Source of the DNA: Triglochin maritima
Lineage: Eukaryota > Streptophyta > Magnoliopsida > Alismatales > Juncaginaceae
Length of the DNA stretch: 64,000 nucleotides
Direction of reading: 5' to 3'
Assembly (NCBI GenBank): GCA_963682175.1
Contig: OY821772.1
Coordinates: forward strand, 13,632,743-13,696,742
Shown here in pieces: positions 35,692 through 47,778 of the stretch (positions are counted from its first letter, which is position 1; every line of letters begins with the position of its first letter). The notes beneath the pieces were generated by a model. The model worked only from the letters and a program-made list of their open reading frames with translations. It did not search any database and was not told the origin of the DNA. The translations under genes were made by a program, and so were the position numbers.

Positions 35692-36682
35692 GGTGTCAGG
35701 TGGTTGAGCAATTCTGTTGTGTATGTTGCGAGCCCATGCATGCGCATTTCTGGCTCGAGATATGGTGGGTTCCCATTTGATGTCCCTTGACATATGAAGA
35801 TGGAAGCCTATTGTTGTACATAGTTTAAAAAAAAGACTCCTTCAGTGAGCATCGATTGTTGTCGGCCCCAACCCTTGAGTATTTGGGCCCCAATTCTTTC
35901 ATGTATTTGTATCCCTTCCTTAGCATCTCACAGGTTTTAAGGGAATTTGGGTTGTGTCCATCAACATAGCCATGAACTCCCCTGTGTACTTCATGTTGGT
36001 GAGATCTTTCCTTTTTCATGCATAAATCCATGTAGTTTCATGCTCACATTCATTGAGGACAATGCATGAAGTAGGTGTGGGGGGGTGTTTTACGTGTGTA
36101 CATAGTCGAGTCTTTTATTTTGATTTTGCTTTCTTTTGTTTGCATTGTTAGGGTCATGTTACTGTGCTACATTTAATATCGATATATCTATTTGTCATGA
36201 TCCTTGGGTGACTTGTCTTCTTTTGCTTGCCTAGTGCTTCAAAAGTTTCACATTTCTTTCAAAATCTTCATGTGTTTTCGAAAGAAAATGTTTTGTGGGT
36301 TTTGCGTGTGTTTAGCATGTGCAAAACCGTTGAGATGCAAAATAAAAAGAAAACTCCCAAAATTGTCTTGAACTTGATGCATTAGGATATCTAGTACGTG
36401 GCTTTAGGATTTATCGAGTCGTTAGGATGCACCCCAGTTTTCCTATGGGGGTGAGTAATCATAGGGTTTCAGTGCTCAAACATTCAAAGAAGTCCACCCT
36501 GAACCTAGTGAGTCAATAATTCGTGTTTGTTCATTTAGGAAGTTTGTTGTAGTCAAGGACCCTCTTAATCTTGTTGTGAGACATTAGTGTAGGGGTTTTG
36601 GTTCATGTGTAGATAAGAAATAAGTGGTGTTATCTCTTCTCGCACGGCTCCTATCACTCGGGAAAGTAGGTCTGAGGGGCCT
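35692..36682 (+). other. 3' noncoding region of element B, first part
   Basis: No coding signal. It carries CATTGAGGACAATGCATGA and an internal polypurine-like motif at 36073-36090 that matches element A. It continues at 38229-38868 after the nested solo LTR. Confidence 0.7.
36073..36090 (+). other. Internal polypurine-tract-like motif, element B
   Basis: AGGTGTGGGGGGGTGTTT, a counterpart of 3873-3889 in element A and similar to the terminal tract at 38869. Confidence 0.5.
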
Positions 36683-38228
36683 TGATTGATCTCGTTTTAT
36701 ATTTAACCGCAAGTGCACGGCCGCGTTGAAGCAGTGGCAAATACGGGTCGTCCACTGGGAGGTGTGTCGACACTTGGTTTGTTCGAAGGCGAGAGGTGAA
36801 GAAAGGGAAGAAAGGTTGGTTACACTAAACTACACTAAGATGCAAAAAGGAAATGAAGATAAGCAATAAAACTAAGCCCCATAGGGGGTAGAGAAATAAT
36901 GTGAACATAAAGAAGTGTGTGTGTGTGTTCATTAAGCTCCTCACAACATGTAGTGCATGAAATCATAAACTACATCCAACTTTGCCTCCACATGAATTAA
37001 GATAAGACTACATCATTAAAACATACAAGACAATAATTGGAATGAAGCTACATGAACTCAAGTATAAAGACTATACCCTACTATGCCTCCACATGAATTA
37101 AGATTTCACTACATCATTAAAACATACAAGACATTAGCTAAGGTAAAGGCAACAAGAGCACATACACTACAAATTGTGTTTCCAATATTAACTTCATCCA
37201 TATCCTAACCTTATCATTCCCCATAAAATAGGTCCACTAATCAAAGCATAAGCTAAGCTTCATTCAAGAGCATTAGCATATCAAAGATAAGAGTGAAAAC
37301 CCATTAGATGGTTATGGAAATCATATAAAGCTCAAGGGATAAAAATAACACACACTTAATACACTACATGATTATATCACATATTTCTCCACCCCCCCCA
37401 AATGGGGATGGAACTACTCACTACTCATTACACTACTGATTAGACTAAGTAAAGAAAACATTTAACTAAGATACTAAAATTACTAAACAAGAAATTAAAC
37501 AAAGTAAAGCAACCCATACAAAACAAGCAACATAACAAGACAAGATTAAAAGAAACAAATAAACTTTTATTAACAACGACTCACATTGAAGGTAGCATTC
37601 TTCTCCACCTTGAGTTATTGCTTCAAGGCTCACTCCTTAGTAGAGAGAATGCCACCAAACAATGGGTAATTACAATGGAAGGTGAAGAGTTCTATTTATA
37701 AGCATGGAAAAAGCTAATCGGGGACAATCCCTCGATGTGGGACTAAACCAATACCAAAAATAGCCTAAACGAACATTAATACAAGTCCAGGAGAAATTTC
37801 GACGGATCCTGAGCAATATGGACCGCCAATTAGCGGTCCAAGACCGCCAATTGGCGGTCCAAAATTCTCGGATCGTTTTGGAATTTGTTGTGGGCTTTGC
37901 TTTCTGGTATTGTTGGTCTTTGATGCGGTTACTCGACTTGTTGGAGCTCCGACCCGAATAGAATTGGTAAAATACTCCCCATGATGGTGTGGAGTATTCT
38001 GTTTTGCTCTTAGGTCCTTTTGTCTTACATTCAGGTCCTTCTCCCTTGCATCTTGGTCCCTAGATCTCACCATTCAGTCCTTTTTCCCAGCTTTTGGGTC
38101 CTTTCATGGCTCTTCTCTTCAAACCTCTTTATTCCTGAAAACTAAACATAAAACTCGTCACGTAGCATTGCTTAGGTGTAAGATAATGGATATAAGATAC
38201 AAATATGAGCATGAAATGATGTCAATCA
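36683..38228 (-). repeat. Solo LTR of the B family inserted into B, inverted
   Basis: TG...CA ends with TSD GGCCT (36678-36682, 38229-38233), 1546 bp. On the minus strand it has the palindromes 37821-37838 and 37842-37859, USE (37733-37743 on plus) and TATA (37693-37700) with a 32-nt gap. Confidence 0.95.
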
Positions 38229-38680
38229 GGCCTTTGTGCCTGGTGCTTTCGAGTCATCTGACTTGGGATGCGACGACCGAACTCCCGTTACACGGGTGGT
38301 AGGGATTGCCCTATGTGGAGATTTTGGGAAAGGTGTACGTGATAGTGTAAGTCCTCATGGGCAATGATGCACGAAACCTGACCCTGGGAGAACGAAGCTC
38401 CAACTAATAAAAAGAAAAAAAAAATGTGTGAAAAGAAACAAAAAGAAAAAAAATGGTAATGCAAATAAGAACCTTAATGGACCTTACACTTTGTATCACA
38501 TGAGGATCTTGAGGTTGTCCATGTCTTTCACTTAATTCCTTATTTAACTTGCACGAATGGTTTATTAGGCTAGGTGTGTACTGATTACCTATATAGAGTC
38601 GGCCCGTAGGATTACCGCGTCCATTGATCGACAAAATATTTCCAACGAGTCGAGGTCTAGATTGAATAATGCATCTTGTT

Positions 38681-38811
38681 CGGATTTTGTGGGTATATCC
38701 GCTCAAAACCCTCAGGAGACAACACTCCTCCTCCTTGGCAACAAAGAGGTTTAACGACTTGTTGCACGTGCTAAGTGCAACCGTGATTCCTATGAAAGTG
38801 AGTTAGGATTT
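38681..38811 (+). promoter_or_regulatory. Conserved 3' noncoding block, element B
   Basis: About 94% identical to 4671-4801 of element A. It contains the inverted repeat GTTGCAC-gtgcta-aGTGCAAC (38761-38781), whose stem is kept while the loop differs by one base. Confidence 0.6.
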
Positions 38812-38868
38812 CTTATTTTTTGTTTGCTTTTCTCTTTCTTTGTTTTGCTCGGGACTAGCAAAAAACTT

Positions 38869-38883
38869 AGGTGTGGGGGTATT
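38869..38883 (+). other. Polypurine tract of element B
   Basis: AGGTGTGGGGGTATT directly before the TG of the 3' LTR. Confidence 0.88.
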
Positions 38884-41800
38884 TGATTGACATCATTTCA
38901 TGCTTATATTTGTATCTTATATCCTTTATCTTACACCTAAGCAATGCTACGTGACGAGTTTTATGTTTAGTTTTCAGAAATAAAGAGGTTTGAAGAGAAG
39001 AGCCATGAAAGGACCCAAAAGCAGGAAAAAAGACTTAATTGTGAGACCTGGGGACCAAGATGCAAGACAGAAGGACCTGATCGTAAGACAGAAGGACCTA
39101 AGAGAAAAACAGGAAACTCCACACCATCATGGGGAGTATTTTGTCAATTTGATTCGGGTCGGAGCTCCACTAAACAAGTTAGATGCATCCAAGACCAAGA
39201 AACACTCCAAGCAAAGCCCAAAACAAAAACCAAGCAGATCTGAAGTTTATAGACCGCCAATTGGCGGTCTTGGACCGCTAATTGGCGGTCCATATGGCTC
39301 CAGTGTAGGATTTCATGTTTAATTATGCATGTATATTTTTCAAGTTTTTTATACACAATAAGGATCAATTTACAATTTTCTATGATTTATTTCATGCATG
39401 CATCGATTTGTTTCAATATCTAGTTTCAAAACTTTATTAACACAAATATGAGCTCCGAAATTCATACCTAGAAGTTCTCTAAAACTTCTTGAAGATTCGG
39501 AGACGTTGGGGATGCTTCTCGCTGCGCCGGATGCCTCCGAGTATTCACCAAACTCTAAACAAGATCGGAGAGAGGGAAGCTAGTCTCTCAATCTCCGATA
39601 GGGTTCCGAATCCAATTACTAACCCCTCTTTAATTCCCTTGAGAAGATGATCTCTTAAGAACTAAAACTAAACTTAAGAATTAAGGAATTTTCGTGGAGA
39701 TTTATGGAGAGAGAATTTTGCATAAGAAAATAATGAATTGATTGAGGAGGTAATGAGATAAACTCGTATTTATAAGTTCTCTCCAAATTACCTATTCATG
39801 TGCAACCTCTTGCCCATGATCTCATGCAAAATTCCATCTAACCATCCATTATTTAATAATAAATAATATTAGCCACGAATTAAATCAATTATGGATCAAT
39901 TCCATGCATGATCTAATTAATTCTTAAATTAATTCTGTACAAAACCGTATGGACCGGTCAACCGTTTGGAGGTTCGATCAACCGCTCGAACCAGGTTTCG
40001 GTCGACCGTTCAATAACTCGGTCGACCGTTCGTAACAGGAACTATTCCATCGCAATGTTCGGTCGACCGACCGATCACGTTCGGTCAAGACACGTCCGGT
40101 CGACCATGCCCGATCGGTCGACCGTTTACTGCTAACTGGTCGACCGTTGGAGCACTGTTTTGCAGACTTGTCAAATTTCGGTTTAACCCTTACAAAATTT
40201 GACATTTCGGGATTAGTAGTAAATTCACAACTTATGTAACATATTATCCTATGTAATGACCAATCATTACACCCCATAATATTTACATCACATATGAATT
40301 TAATTTAGATTCTAATTATGTTATTAATCACAACATAATTTTGATTTTGCTTGTTCACCCCATGTGTCATATTTTCTACATGAAACCCGACACATCTTAT
40401 GAACTCAAAATCCTCATTTCTTGTTTCCCAGTTTTGTGGTGTGACCTATGGGAGGATCTAAACTAAGTTGGCAGTGATATTAAGAGCTTAATATCACAAG
40501 CTATAAGCGGTATCTAGCTACACATTATAGCTCCCAATTAGTTAGATGTCTTAATTCCACTCGAACCAAAACCCGATCCATTTAGTGATGAAGTGCACCA
40601 CTTGTGTCCGTCCCTTGCCTCATGATATTAAGAATACGCACAAAGTAGTATTGTGTCATCTTTGTATTAGTATTCATTTCTTGATCTCTTTAAGCTAGTT
40701 ATAAATATGTGACTTAACTCAAATCACATTGTGCACATTACAACTTTGCTTTATGAAGGGGCCCACTAATATCACCACTCAATTAAGAGGGGAAATGATA
40801 GTCTTTTGACTAACTATCTTCTCCAACAAAAGTTGTACTTAACCAACCAATGTCTTTACACTACACTTATCGATAGTTCAAGACACTGATCTAATTAAGT
40901 ATTCCTTAAGTGATCAGATATAAGTCTCATATCAAATGACCAAAGACACAGTAAAATATTAATGACACAGAAACACATTTCTATAATATTTTACTTATTA
41001 GGTCTATTCAGCATACAAAAGTAATATTTTCCTCTTTTGCATACACGTGTTGTCACTCACTTGTAGAGCTACAATGATCTATGACCAACACGACAACTTA
41101 ACCCGGTAATTAATGTCCCATGTTAATTACCATGATTGCGAATATCTTTTGTTTTATGTAAACCAATATCTTTTAGAGCTCTACGGTTAAGGACCAAGAG
41201 CCTCTTCCTTAACACTTCTAAAAGACGAATAACATAAACAAGGAACAAAATGATTTCTCATTTAATTCATAATAATTGACATTTAAAAGTAAAACTTTTA
41301 GAACACATTCCCTTCACCCAGATCCGCCAAGCTTTCTCCCGGACTTGTATTATCATGTGTTTAGGCTACTTTTGGTATTGGTTTAGTCCCACATCGGGGG
41401 ATTGTCCCGGATTAGCTTTTTCCATGCTTATAAATAGAACTCTTCACCTCCCATTGTATCCATCTCACTCTTTGGTGGCCACCTTCCCTACTAAGAGTGA
41501 AGCCTTGAAGCAAAACTCTGGTGGAGGAAGGGCTACTTGTAATTGAGTGATTTAATAATAGATGTTTTCCTTTAATTGTGTTGTTCCTCTCTTAGGTTAA
41601 TTTCCTTTCATAAGCATGCTTGCTTGTTTGTTTTGTTTTATCCTTCTTTAATATTTCTTGCTTGATTAGTGTAGTTTCATTTCAGTATAATGCTTTCTTT
41701 TGTTAGAGTAGTTAGTTTAAATATGTGTGAGTAGTTTCATCCCCATTTGGGGGTGGAGAAATATGTGATATAATCATGTAGTGTATTAAGTGTGTGTTAT

Positions 41801-42461
41801 CTTTATCCCTTGAGCTTTATATGATTTCCATAACCATCTAATGGGTTTTCACTCTTATCTTTGATATGCTAATGCTCTTGAATGAAGCTTAGCTTATGCT
41901 TTGATTAGTGGACCTATTTTATGGGGAATGATAAGGTTAGGATATGGATGAAGTTAATATTGGAAACACAAGTTGTAGTGTATGTGCTCTTGTTGCCTTT
42001 ACCTTAGATAATGTCTTGTATGTTTTAATGATGTAGTCTTATCTTAATTCATGTGGAGGCATAGTAGGGTCTAGTCTTTATACTTGAGTTCATTTAGCTT
42101 CATTCCAATTATTGTCTTGTATGTTTTAATGATGTAGTGAAATCTTAATTCATGTGGAGGCAAAGTTGGATGTAGTTTTATGATTTCATGCACTACATGT
42201 TGTGAGGAGCTTAATGAACACACACACACACTCTTTTATGTTCACATTATTTCTCTACCCCCTTTGGGGTTTAGTTTTATCGTTTCTTCTCCATTTCATT
42301 TCATCTTTGTAGTTTAGATTAGTGTAAGACATCTTTCTCTCCTTCTTTTACCTCTCGCCTTCAAACAAACCAAGTGTCGACACACCTCCCAGTGGACGAC
42401 CCGTATTTGCCACCGCTTATATGCGGCCGTGCACTTGCGGTTAATATAAAACGATCAACCA
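38884..42461 (+). repeat. 3' LTR of element B, split by a Copia solo LTR
   Basis: TGATTGACATC at 38884 to ...CGATCAACCA at 42461. The copy is 1560 bp without the insert. It retains both palindromes: GACCGCCAATTGGCGGTC (39252-39269, perfect) and GACCGCTAATTGGCGGTC (39273-39290). USE is at 41386-41396 and TATA at 41429-41436. Confidence 0.95.
39304..41316 (-). repeat. Solo LTR of a long-LTR Copia family
   Basis: TGTAGGATTTCATG ... ACATTCCCTTCA, 2013 bp, flanked by TCCAG (39299-39303) and CCCAG (41317-41321). The uninterrupted 5' LTR of B has CCCAG here, so the left TSD copy has one C-to-T change. It is a diverged relative of the 44110 LTR. A CGGTCGACCG cluster is at 39955-40150. Confidence 0.92.
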
Positions 42462-42466
42462 ATAAC

Positions 42467-42551
42467 CCACTCCAAAACTCACCAACAATATACACCAGCT
42501 ACACCATATTTTAGACCAAGTTCTAACACCACCCCTCTTGTATACCCCTCC
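42467..42551. other. Short pre-insertion flank
   Basis: C/A-rich DNA with no recognised feature between element B's right TSD and the next solo LTR. It is probably part of the original locus. Confidence 0.4.
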
Positions 42552-42556
42552 AACAC

Positions 42557-43984
42557 TGATTAGTAGCATATCATGCATCATATTCATGCTATATATCCTT
42601 AATTTTATCCCAATATTGTGTTACTCGAGTGTTTGTTGTTATATTTCAGGTATTAGGTAATAAAGAAGAGAAAGGAAGAGAGAAAAGACTGAAATGTAAG
42701 AAGAAATGACTTAAATGAAGAAAAATGGACCTCTCGGTCATACACAAGGACCCATTTACAAGAGTGAAGGACCTGGACGTAAGCCCGAAGGGACCAAATA
42801 GCAAACCGAGAAACGTCGCACCATCATGAGGAGTATTTTGGCAATTAGATTCGGGCCCATATTCCAATAACCAATCCGAGTGCACCCCACGTGAAGAATT
42901 GAAGCACTAAAGAAGATATCTGAAAATGGATCCGATCCGAGAAAAAGTGTCCGCCAATTGGTGGCCCAAGACTGCCAATTAGCGGTCCCTTTTTCTCATA
43001 ATCCGACCCAGTTTTGCATGGATATGGGTTATATGTTTATGTCTATTCTAGAAATGTTTCATTAGTCCCACATCGGGAGATTGTCCTCAGTTTCCTTTTT
43101 TCATGCCTATAAATAGAACTCTTCTTCCTCCTTTGTAATCTACCCATTGCTTGGTGGTGATTCTCTCTACTTGGAGTAAGCCTTTGAAGCAAAACTCAAG
43201 GTGGAGAGGATGACACATTGTAATGTGAGTCATGTAAATAAAATATTTTCTTTTTAGTTAGATATTGCTTCCTTTAGTCTTGTATGTTTTGTTTCATTAA
43301 ATCTTAGCATAATTAGTTAGCTTAATGAGTAGAGAGTAGATCCACCCAATTTGGAGTGGAGGTGATGCAGATTATGTGATAGTGATGGGTTCTTTTATTT
43401 ATGCCATATCATGTGCTTAATGTAGATCTATACTCGTAGCATGCTTAAACTTCTATTAGATGAGATAATGTCCACATATATTAGGTACTTATCTCATGCT
43501 AGCTTTAGAGTTTATCTTGTAGCTTGTAATGGTTTGATGAAAATGACTTGTTATGTATGGATCCATGTTTGGTGAACATTCACATGAATGATTTAGGTTG
43601 TATGTAGGATTAATTGATGCTCTAATGGCCACACTAGGTACCTATTGCATGGTTGACAATCTATAATCAACCTCAACTTTATGTGAGATATGCACGTTCA
43701 TGGTTTGTCATGTAGTGTTGTGCATCGTACATTTAGATTCTACACTAGCTTCTACTTGTATACCACACCAACTACACTTGTGCCTAATTGAAATGAAGAC
43801 TCACACACACACATACCTACACACCTCCACTCCATGGGGGTATAGTTTAATTGTTAATTTATTCCTAGTTTAGTGTAATCAAACTTCTTCTTCTTTTTTT
43901 TCCACTTGACTTTTGGACTCGACCTGTACTTGCTGTGTCTTCATCGACGTCGTGCACTTGCGGTTAGTATAACTGAATCAATCA
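42557..43984 (+). repeat. Solo Athila-like LTR, diverged
   Basis: TGATTAGTAGCA ... TGAATCAATCA, 1428 bp, TSD AACAC (42552-42556, 43985-43989). Palindromes at 42949-42966 and 42970-42987; USE 43065-43075 and TATA 43108-43115 with a 32-nt gap. No internal region. Confidence 0.93.
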
Positions 43985-43989
43985 AACAC

Positions 43990-44104
43990 CTCACTACCAA
44001 CTATTCCTCTACCAATTAACCCACTTCTACATGCAGCTAAACTTGAACTACATATTTGACACCCAACTCCCCCTCTCAAGGATTATTTTATCATGTGACT
44101 TGTA
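43990..44104. other. Short pre-insertion flank
   Basis: About 115 bp with no recognised feature, ending at the ATTAG TSD of the Copia element. Confidence 0.4.
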
Positions 44105-44109
44105 ATTAG

Positions 44110-46302
44110 TGAAAGGAATGTGTTCTAAAAGTTTTACTTTTATGATTCAATTATTATGAATTCGATGTGCAAACATTTTGTTCGTTGATTATGGTATTTG
44201 TCTTTTGGAAATGTTAAGGAAGAGACGTTTGGTCCTTAACCGTAGAGCTCTAAAAGATAATGGTTTACATAAATCAAAATTTATTCACAATCATGGGAAT
44301 TAACATGGAACATTAATCTCCGAGATAAGATTGTCGTGTTGGTCGTCGATTGTTGTAGCTCTACAAATAATTGACGACACGAGTATATAAAAGAGGAAAA
44401 GATTACTTTTATATATTGAATAGACCTAACAAGTAAAACATTATGGAATTGTGTTTCGTATCATTAATGTTTTACTGTGTCTTGGATCCTAAGATATGAG
44501 ACTTATGTCTTTTCACTCAAGAAGTGCTTAATTTGATTATTGTCAAAAGCTATCAATGAGTATAGTGATAAAGGCAATAGTTGGTTGAACATGACTTGTG
44601 CTGGAAAAGATAGCTAGTCAAACGATTATCATTGCCCCTCTTAATTGAGTGACGATATTGGTGGGCCCCTTGATAGAGCAAAATTATAATGTGCACAATG
44701 TAACTTTAGTTAAGTTACATAGTTATAAATAGCTTAAAGAGATCAAGAAATGAATATCATACAAAGGTGACACATTTCTACTTTGTATATATTCTTAATA
44801 TCATGAGGCAAGGGACAGACACAAGTGGTGCACTTACATTACTAAATGGATCGTGTTTTAGTTCGAGTGGAACAAAGACATCTATGTTAATTGGGTAACT
44901 ATAATGTGTAGTTAGATATCGCTTATAGTTTGAGATATTAAGTGTTTAATATCGCTACCAATTTAGCTGAGATCCTCCTATAGGTCACACCACAAAACTG
45001 GGAAACAAGAAACTTAATTTTGAGTTCATATGATGTGTCGGGTTTCATGTAAAAAAGGGACACATGTGGTGAATAAATAAAATCAATGTCATGAGAATTG
45101 ACATAATTAGAATCATTAATAAATTCATATGCGGTTTATATATTTTGTGGTGTAATAATTTAATATTACATAGGATAATATATTACATAAGATATGAATT
45201 TTCTAAAAACCCCAAAAGATAAAATTTTGTAGGATATAAATCCAAAATTTGACAAAGGCAAAATTGGGGTTAGCACGGTAAACCGTTTAGGGTTCGGTTG
45301 ACTGAGGTGTCTCCGGAACAGTCAACCGAACGAGGAACGGATATACACAATTGGTTGACCAAAATTGTCTAGAGTGCCTGGACAATTGGGTTCGGTCAAC
45401 TGAGTGTGAACGGTCAACCAAGAGAAAATATCCAGGAGCTATCGTGGGATATTTTCGGTAGACCAAAGGTGACACGGTCGTCCGATGAGATTCGACCAGG
45501 AGAAATTTTGGTGAGTCAACGGTCGACCGGAGCATGACGCGGATCGTCCAAATTTTTCTAGAGAATTTTTCTCATGAATGTTCGGTCGACCGTCTAGCTC
45601 ACGATCAATGGAACATGTGTTAAAACCGAATGGTTCGGTTAACCGAGAAGAATTCTCGGTCAACCGAACAACACGATTTTTGTCTGAATTATTAAGAGAA
45701 TAATTAGATCATGGGTTGGATTAATTCCAGATTTGATCAAACGTTTTTTAGGTTGCTTATGTGGCAATTTGAGATTTATTTTAGGGGAGAATAAGCAAGA
45801 GATCATGACTAAAGAATAGTTCTTGCTAAGGATATTTTGGGAGCCTATAAAAGGACCCTTCATCCTACTTGTTTAGGTTAATACATAAATTCTCTCTCTC
45901 ATTAATCTCTTGCTTAATCACCACGAAATCTCTTAACAGTTTTAAGTTTGGAGATAGAAATCTCAGGAGCTTAAAGAGGGGTTATTAGCTAGATTCTAAG
46001 CTTAATTAGAGATTGATTGGCTAGCTCATTTCTCTCCAATCTTGTTTAGAGTTTGGTCAACACTTGGAGGCGAATCGGCGGGCGATTCGACGACTAACGG
46101 AACTCTGGATCTTCTGAAAGGTTTTAGAGAACCTTTGGGATTTGATCCTCTCTCTTTTGTTTATTTTAATATGTGTAGGAATGAATTATATTAGAAAAAA
46201 CATATACATGTACGTAAAATCAATGAAAATATGAAATCGATCTTGTATGTTTGTATTAAATTTTTTAAAATATATACATACATAGGGACACGAAATCCTA
46301 CA
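44110..46302 (+). repeat. 5' LTR of the long-LTR Copia element
   Basis: TGAAAGGAATGTG ... CGAAATCCTACA, 2193 bp. TATAAAAG lies at 45846-45853. A cluster of about 12 GGTCGACC/GGTTAACC-like motifs is at 45285-45670, upstream of the TATA box. Confidence 0.93.
45285..45670. repeat. GGTCGACC/GGTTAACC motif array in Copia U3
   Basis: About 12 short imperfect palindromes (GGTTGACTG, GGTCAACCG, GGTCGACCG, GGTTAACCG) in 390 bp. They are repeated in the solo LTRs at 19340-19650 and 39955-40150 and in the 3' LTR piece at 59253-59535. Confidence 0.8.
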
Positions 46303-46303
46303 G

Positions 46304-46315
46304 TGGTATGAGTGC
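46304..46315 (+). other. Decayed initiator-tRNA-Met PBS
   Basis: TGGTATGAGTGC, two mismatches from TGGTATCAGAGC, one base after the LTR end. Confidence 0.75.
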
Positions 46316-47778
46316 ATTTAGTTCATATTTTCAATGATTAGACTATATAATTAATTTTAGTTCATCATCTACAATCGAAATAATTCATGTTCTATGTCTT
46401 TTTTGAGTTTTCTGATAGTTTTGTTGATTTATTTCTAATTGATTCTTTTGATAGTTTTAAATATTTTAAAACACATCAGGTGAATGTTAGAACTAAAATT
46501 TAGACTTATGTCTAATATATAAAATTTTCGTTTTTAATTAATGATTATTTTATAAGGAATCGACAAAACGAAAAAGGCATATGTTTATCTTTCCTTAAAA
46601 CATTATTTTTGGAAATTGGATAAACATCAGTTCAAATGTTTTTTGTTTTGAACTATGGATGCATAAAATCATTTTTAATGGATTTCAAATGATTTTAGAA
46701 TTGTTTGATTAAGAGATGCATGATAAACTAAATCGAGTAATTTATAGTATATGTATATGCGTTACTCGAGTTCTCTAATGCAGGGATATGTGAGTTCGTA
46801 TGTTCCAATGAAGTCACGTGTGAATGAATGAATGAATGAATGAATGAATGTGTATGTTATTATTGTTCAATCACAGGGGCTTATGTATATGTAAAAGCCA
46901 AATTTCTATGTATATGCATGCATATGAGAGAGTTTTTACATAGGACTTGCACTAGACAATTTTCGAAACTATGAGATGTATGTTTATATTTTTGCAATAT
47001 CAACATCCATGGTGCAAGAGAAAGTGGTGGAGAAGGCACAAAAGTCAAGGACGTGGGAACATATAAACTCACATCAATGTGTGTGTGAATGAATATATTT
47101 GTGTTTGTGTGCTTGACATGTATGTGATTGTATGGATGAATGTTAGGATGTGTATAGATGATAAATATGCATGATCACCTAAATTCTAAAATCACATATA
47201 AATGTTTAAATTGTCCAAACAAAAATTAAGAGTATTTTTCTTTCTTATTTCATCCACTAGCAGTCATCGATCGAGGGATATTCTGCTCGCCCTTGGCGGG
47301 AGATAGTTTCCTCCATCTTTGGGGATAGTGGGAGATATAAGGTTACCTATTGTTGTGCCATGAATAGATGTACGAGGTGTAATTCACCCTTAGTGGACAC
47401 CGAGTGTATTTGTTTGTTAATACAATGGATAAACGTATCTCGTATCAAATGAAATAAGTTTTCTTAACAAGACCCGGAGCTCTAGCTCGGTTTTGAGAAA
47501 GAGAGTTTTTCTTACGAAGATTGGTCAAATTCCCTCTTAATTAAAACGAAAAGAGTCATAAGAGTTTGAAAATGCAAATGTTGTGATATTTTGAAATGGT
47601 TATGATTAGAAAATATTTTCTTACCTTGATTTTATAATATATCTGATAGCCCTTAGCTAGTTTGTATTATAATTGATAGGATCTTGTATTTCTGCATTTA
47701 TGGACAAATTTGTATTTGCGGTATTGATTTTTAAAACATAAAATTGATATTAAATCCCATATAATTTATTTTGTAGAA
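46316..47778 (+). other. Leader of the Copia element
   Basis: About 1.46 kb, A/T-rich, with no coding signal. It contains a (TGAA)n run (46821-46850). It ends at the gag ATG at 47779. Confidence 0.65.
46821..46850. repeat. (TGAA)n microsatellite
   Basis: About seven perfect TGAA units in the Copia leader. Confidence 0.9.

Larger units (their letters stand above)
30005..42461 (+). mobile_element. Athila-like element B, pol-less, both LTRs present
   Basis: 5' LTR (30005-31548), tRNA-Asp PBS, leader, gag-protease, noncoding 3' region, polypurine tract (38869-38883) and 3' LTR (38884-42461). ATAAC flanks it at 30000-30004 and 42462-42466. Two insertions lie inside: an inverted solo LTR of the same family (36683-38228) and a Copia solo LTR in the 3' LTR (39304-41316). 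The two LTRs differ by roughly two dozen positions in 1.1 kb by eye, so the insertion is fairly young. There is no RT, RNase H or integrase, so transposition would need proteins from a relative such as C. Confidence 0.93.

Noticed and set aside
36683..38228. Possible 3' LTR of element B in inverted orientation
   Set aside because: It has its own TSD (GGCCT) and B's true 3' LTR with polypurine tract lies at 38884, so it is an independent solo LTR.
37765..39322. Small open frames of about 100 codons inside Athila-like LTRs (18876-19181, 37765-38073, 38990-39322), similar to one another
   Set aside because: They follow the LTR sequence, run through the palindromes (which encode the PPIGG-like end), and are disrupted in the 5' LTR of B and in C. 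Similarity comes from LTR homology and purine-rich composition, not protein conservation.
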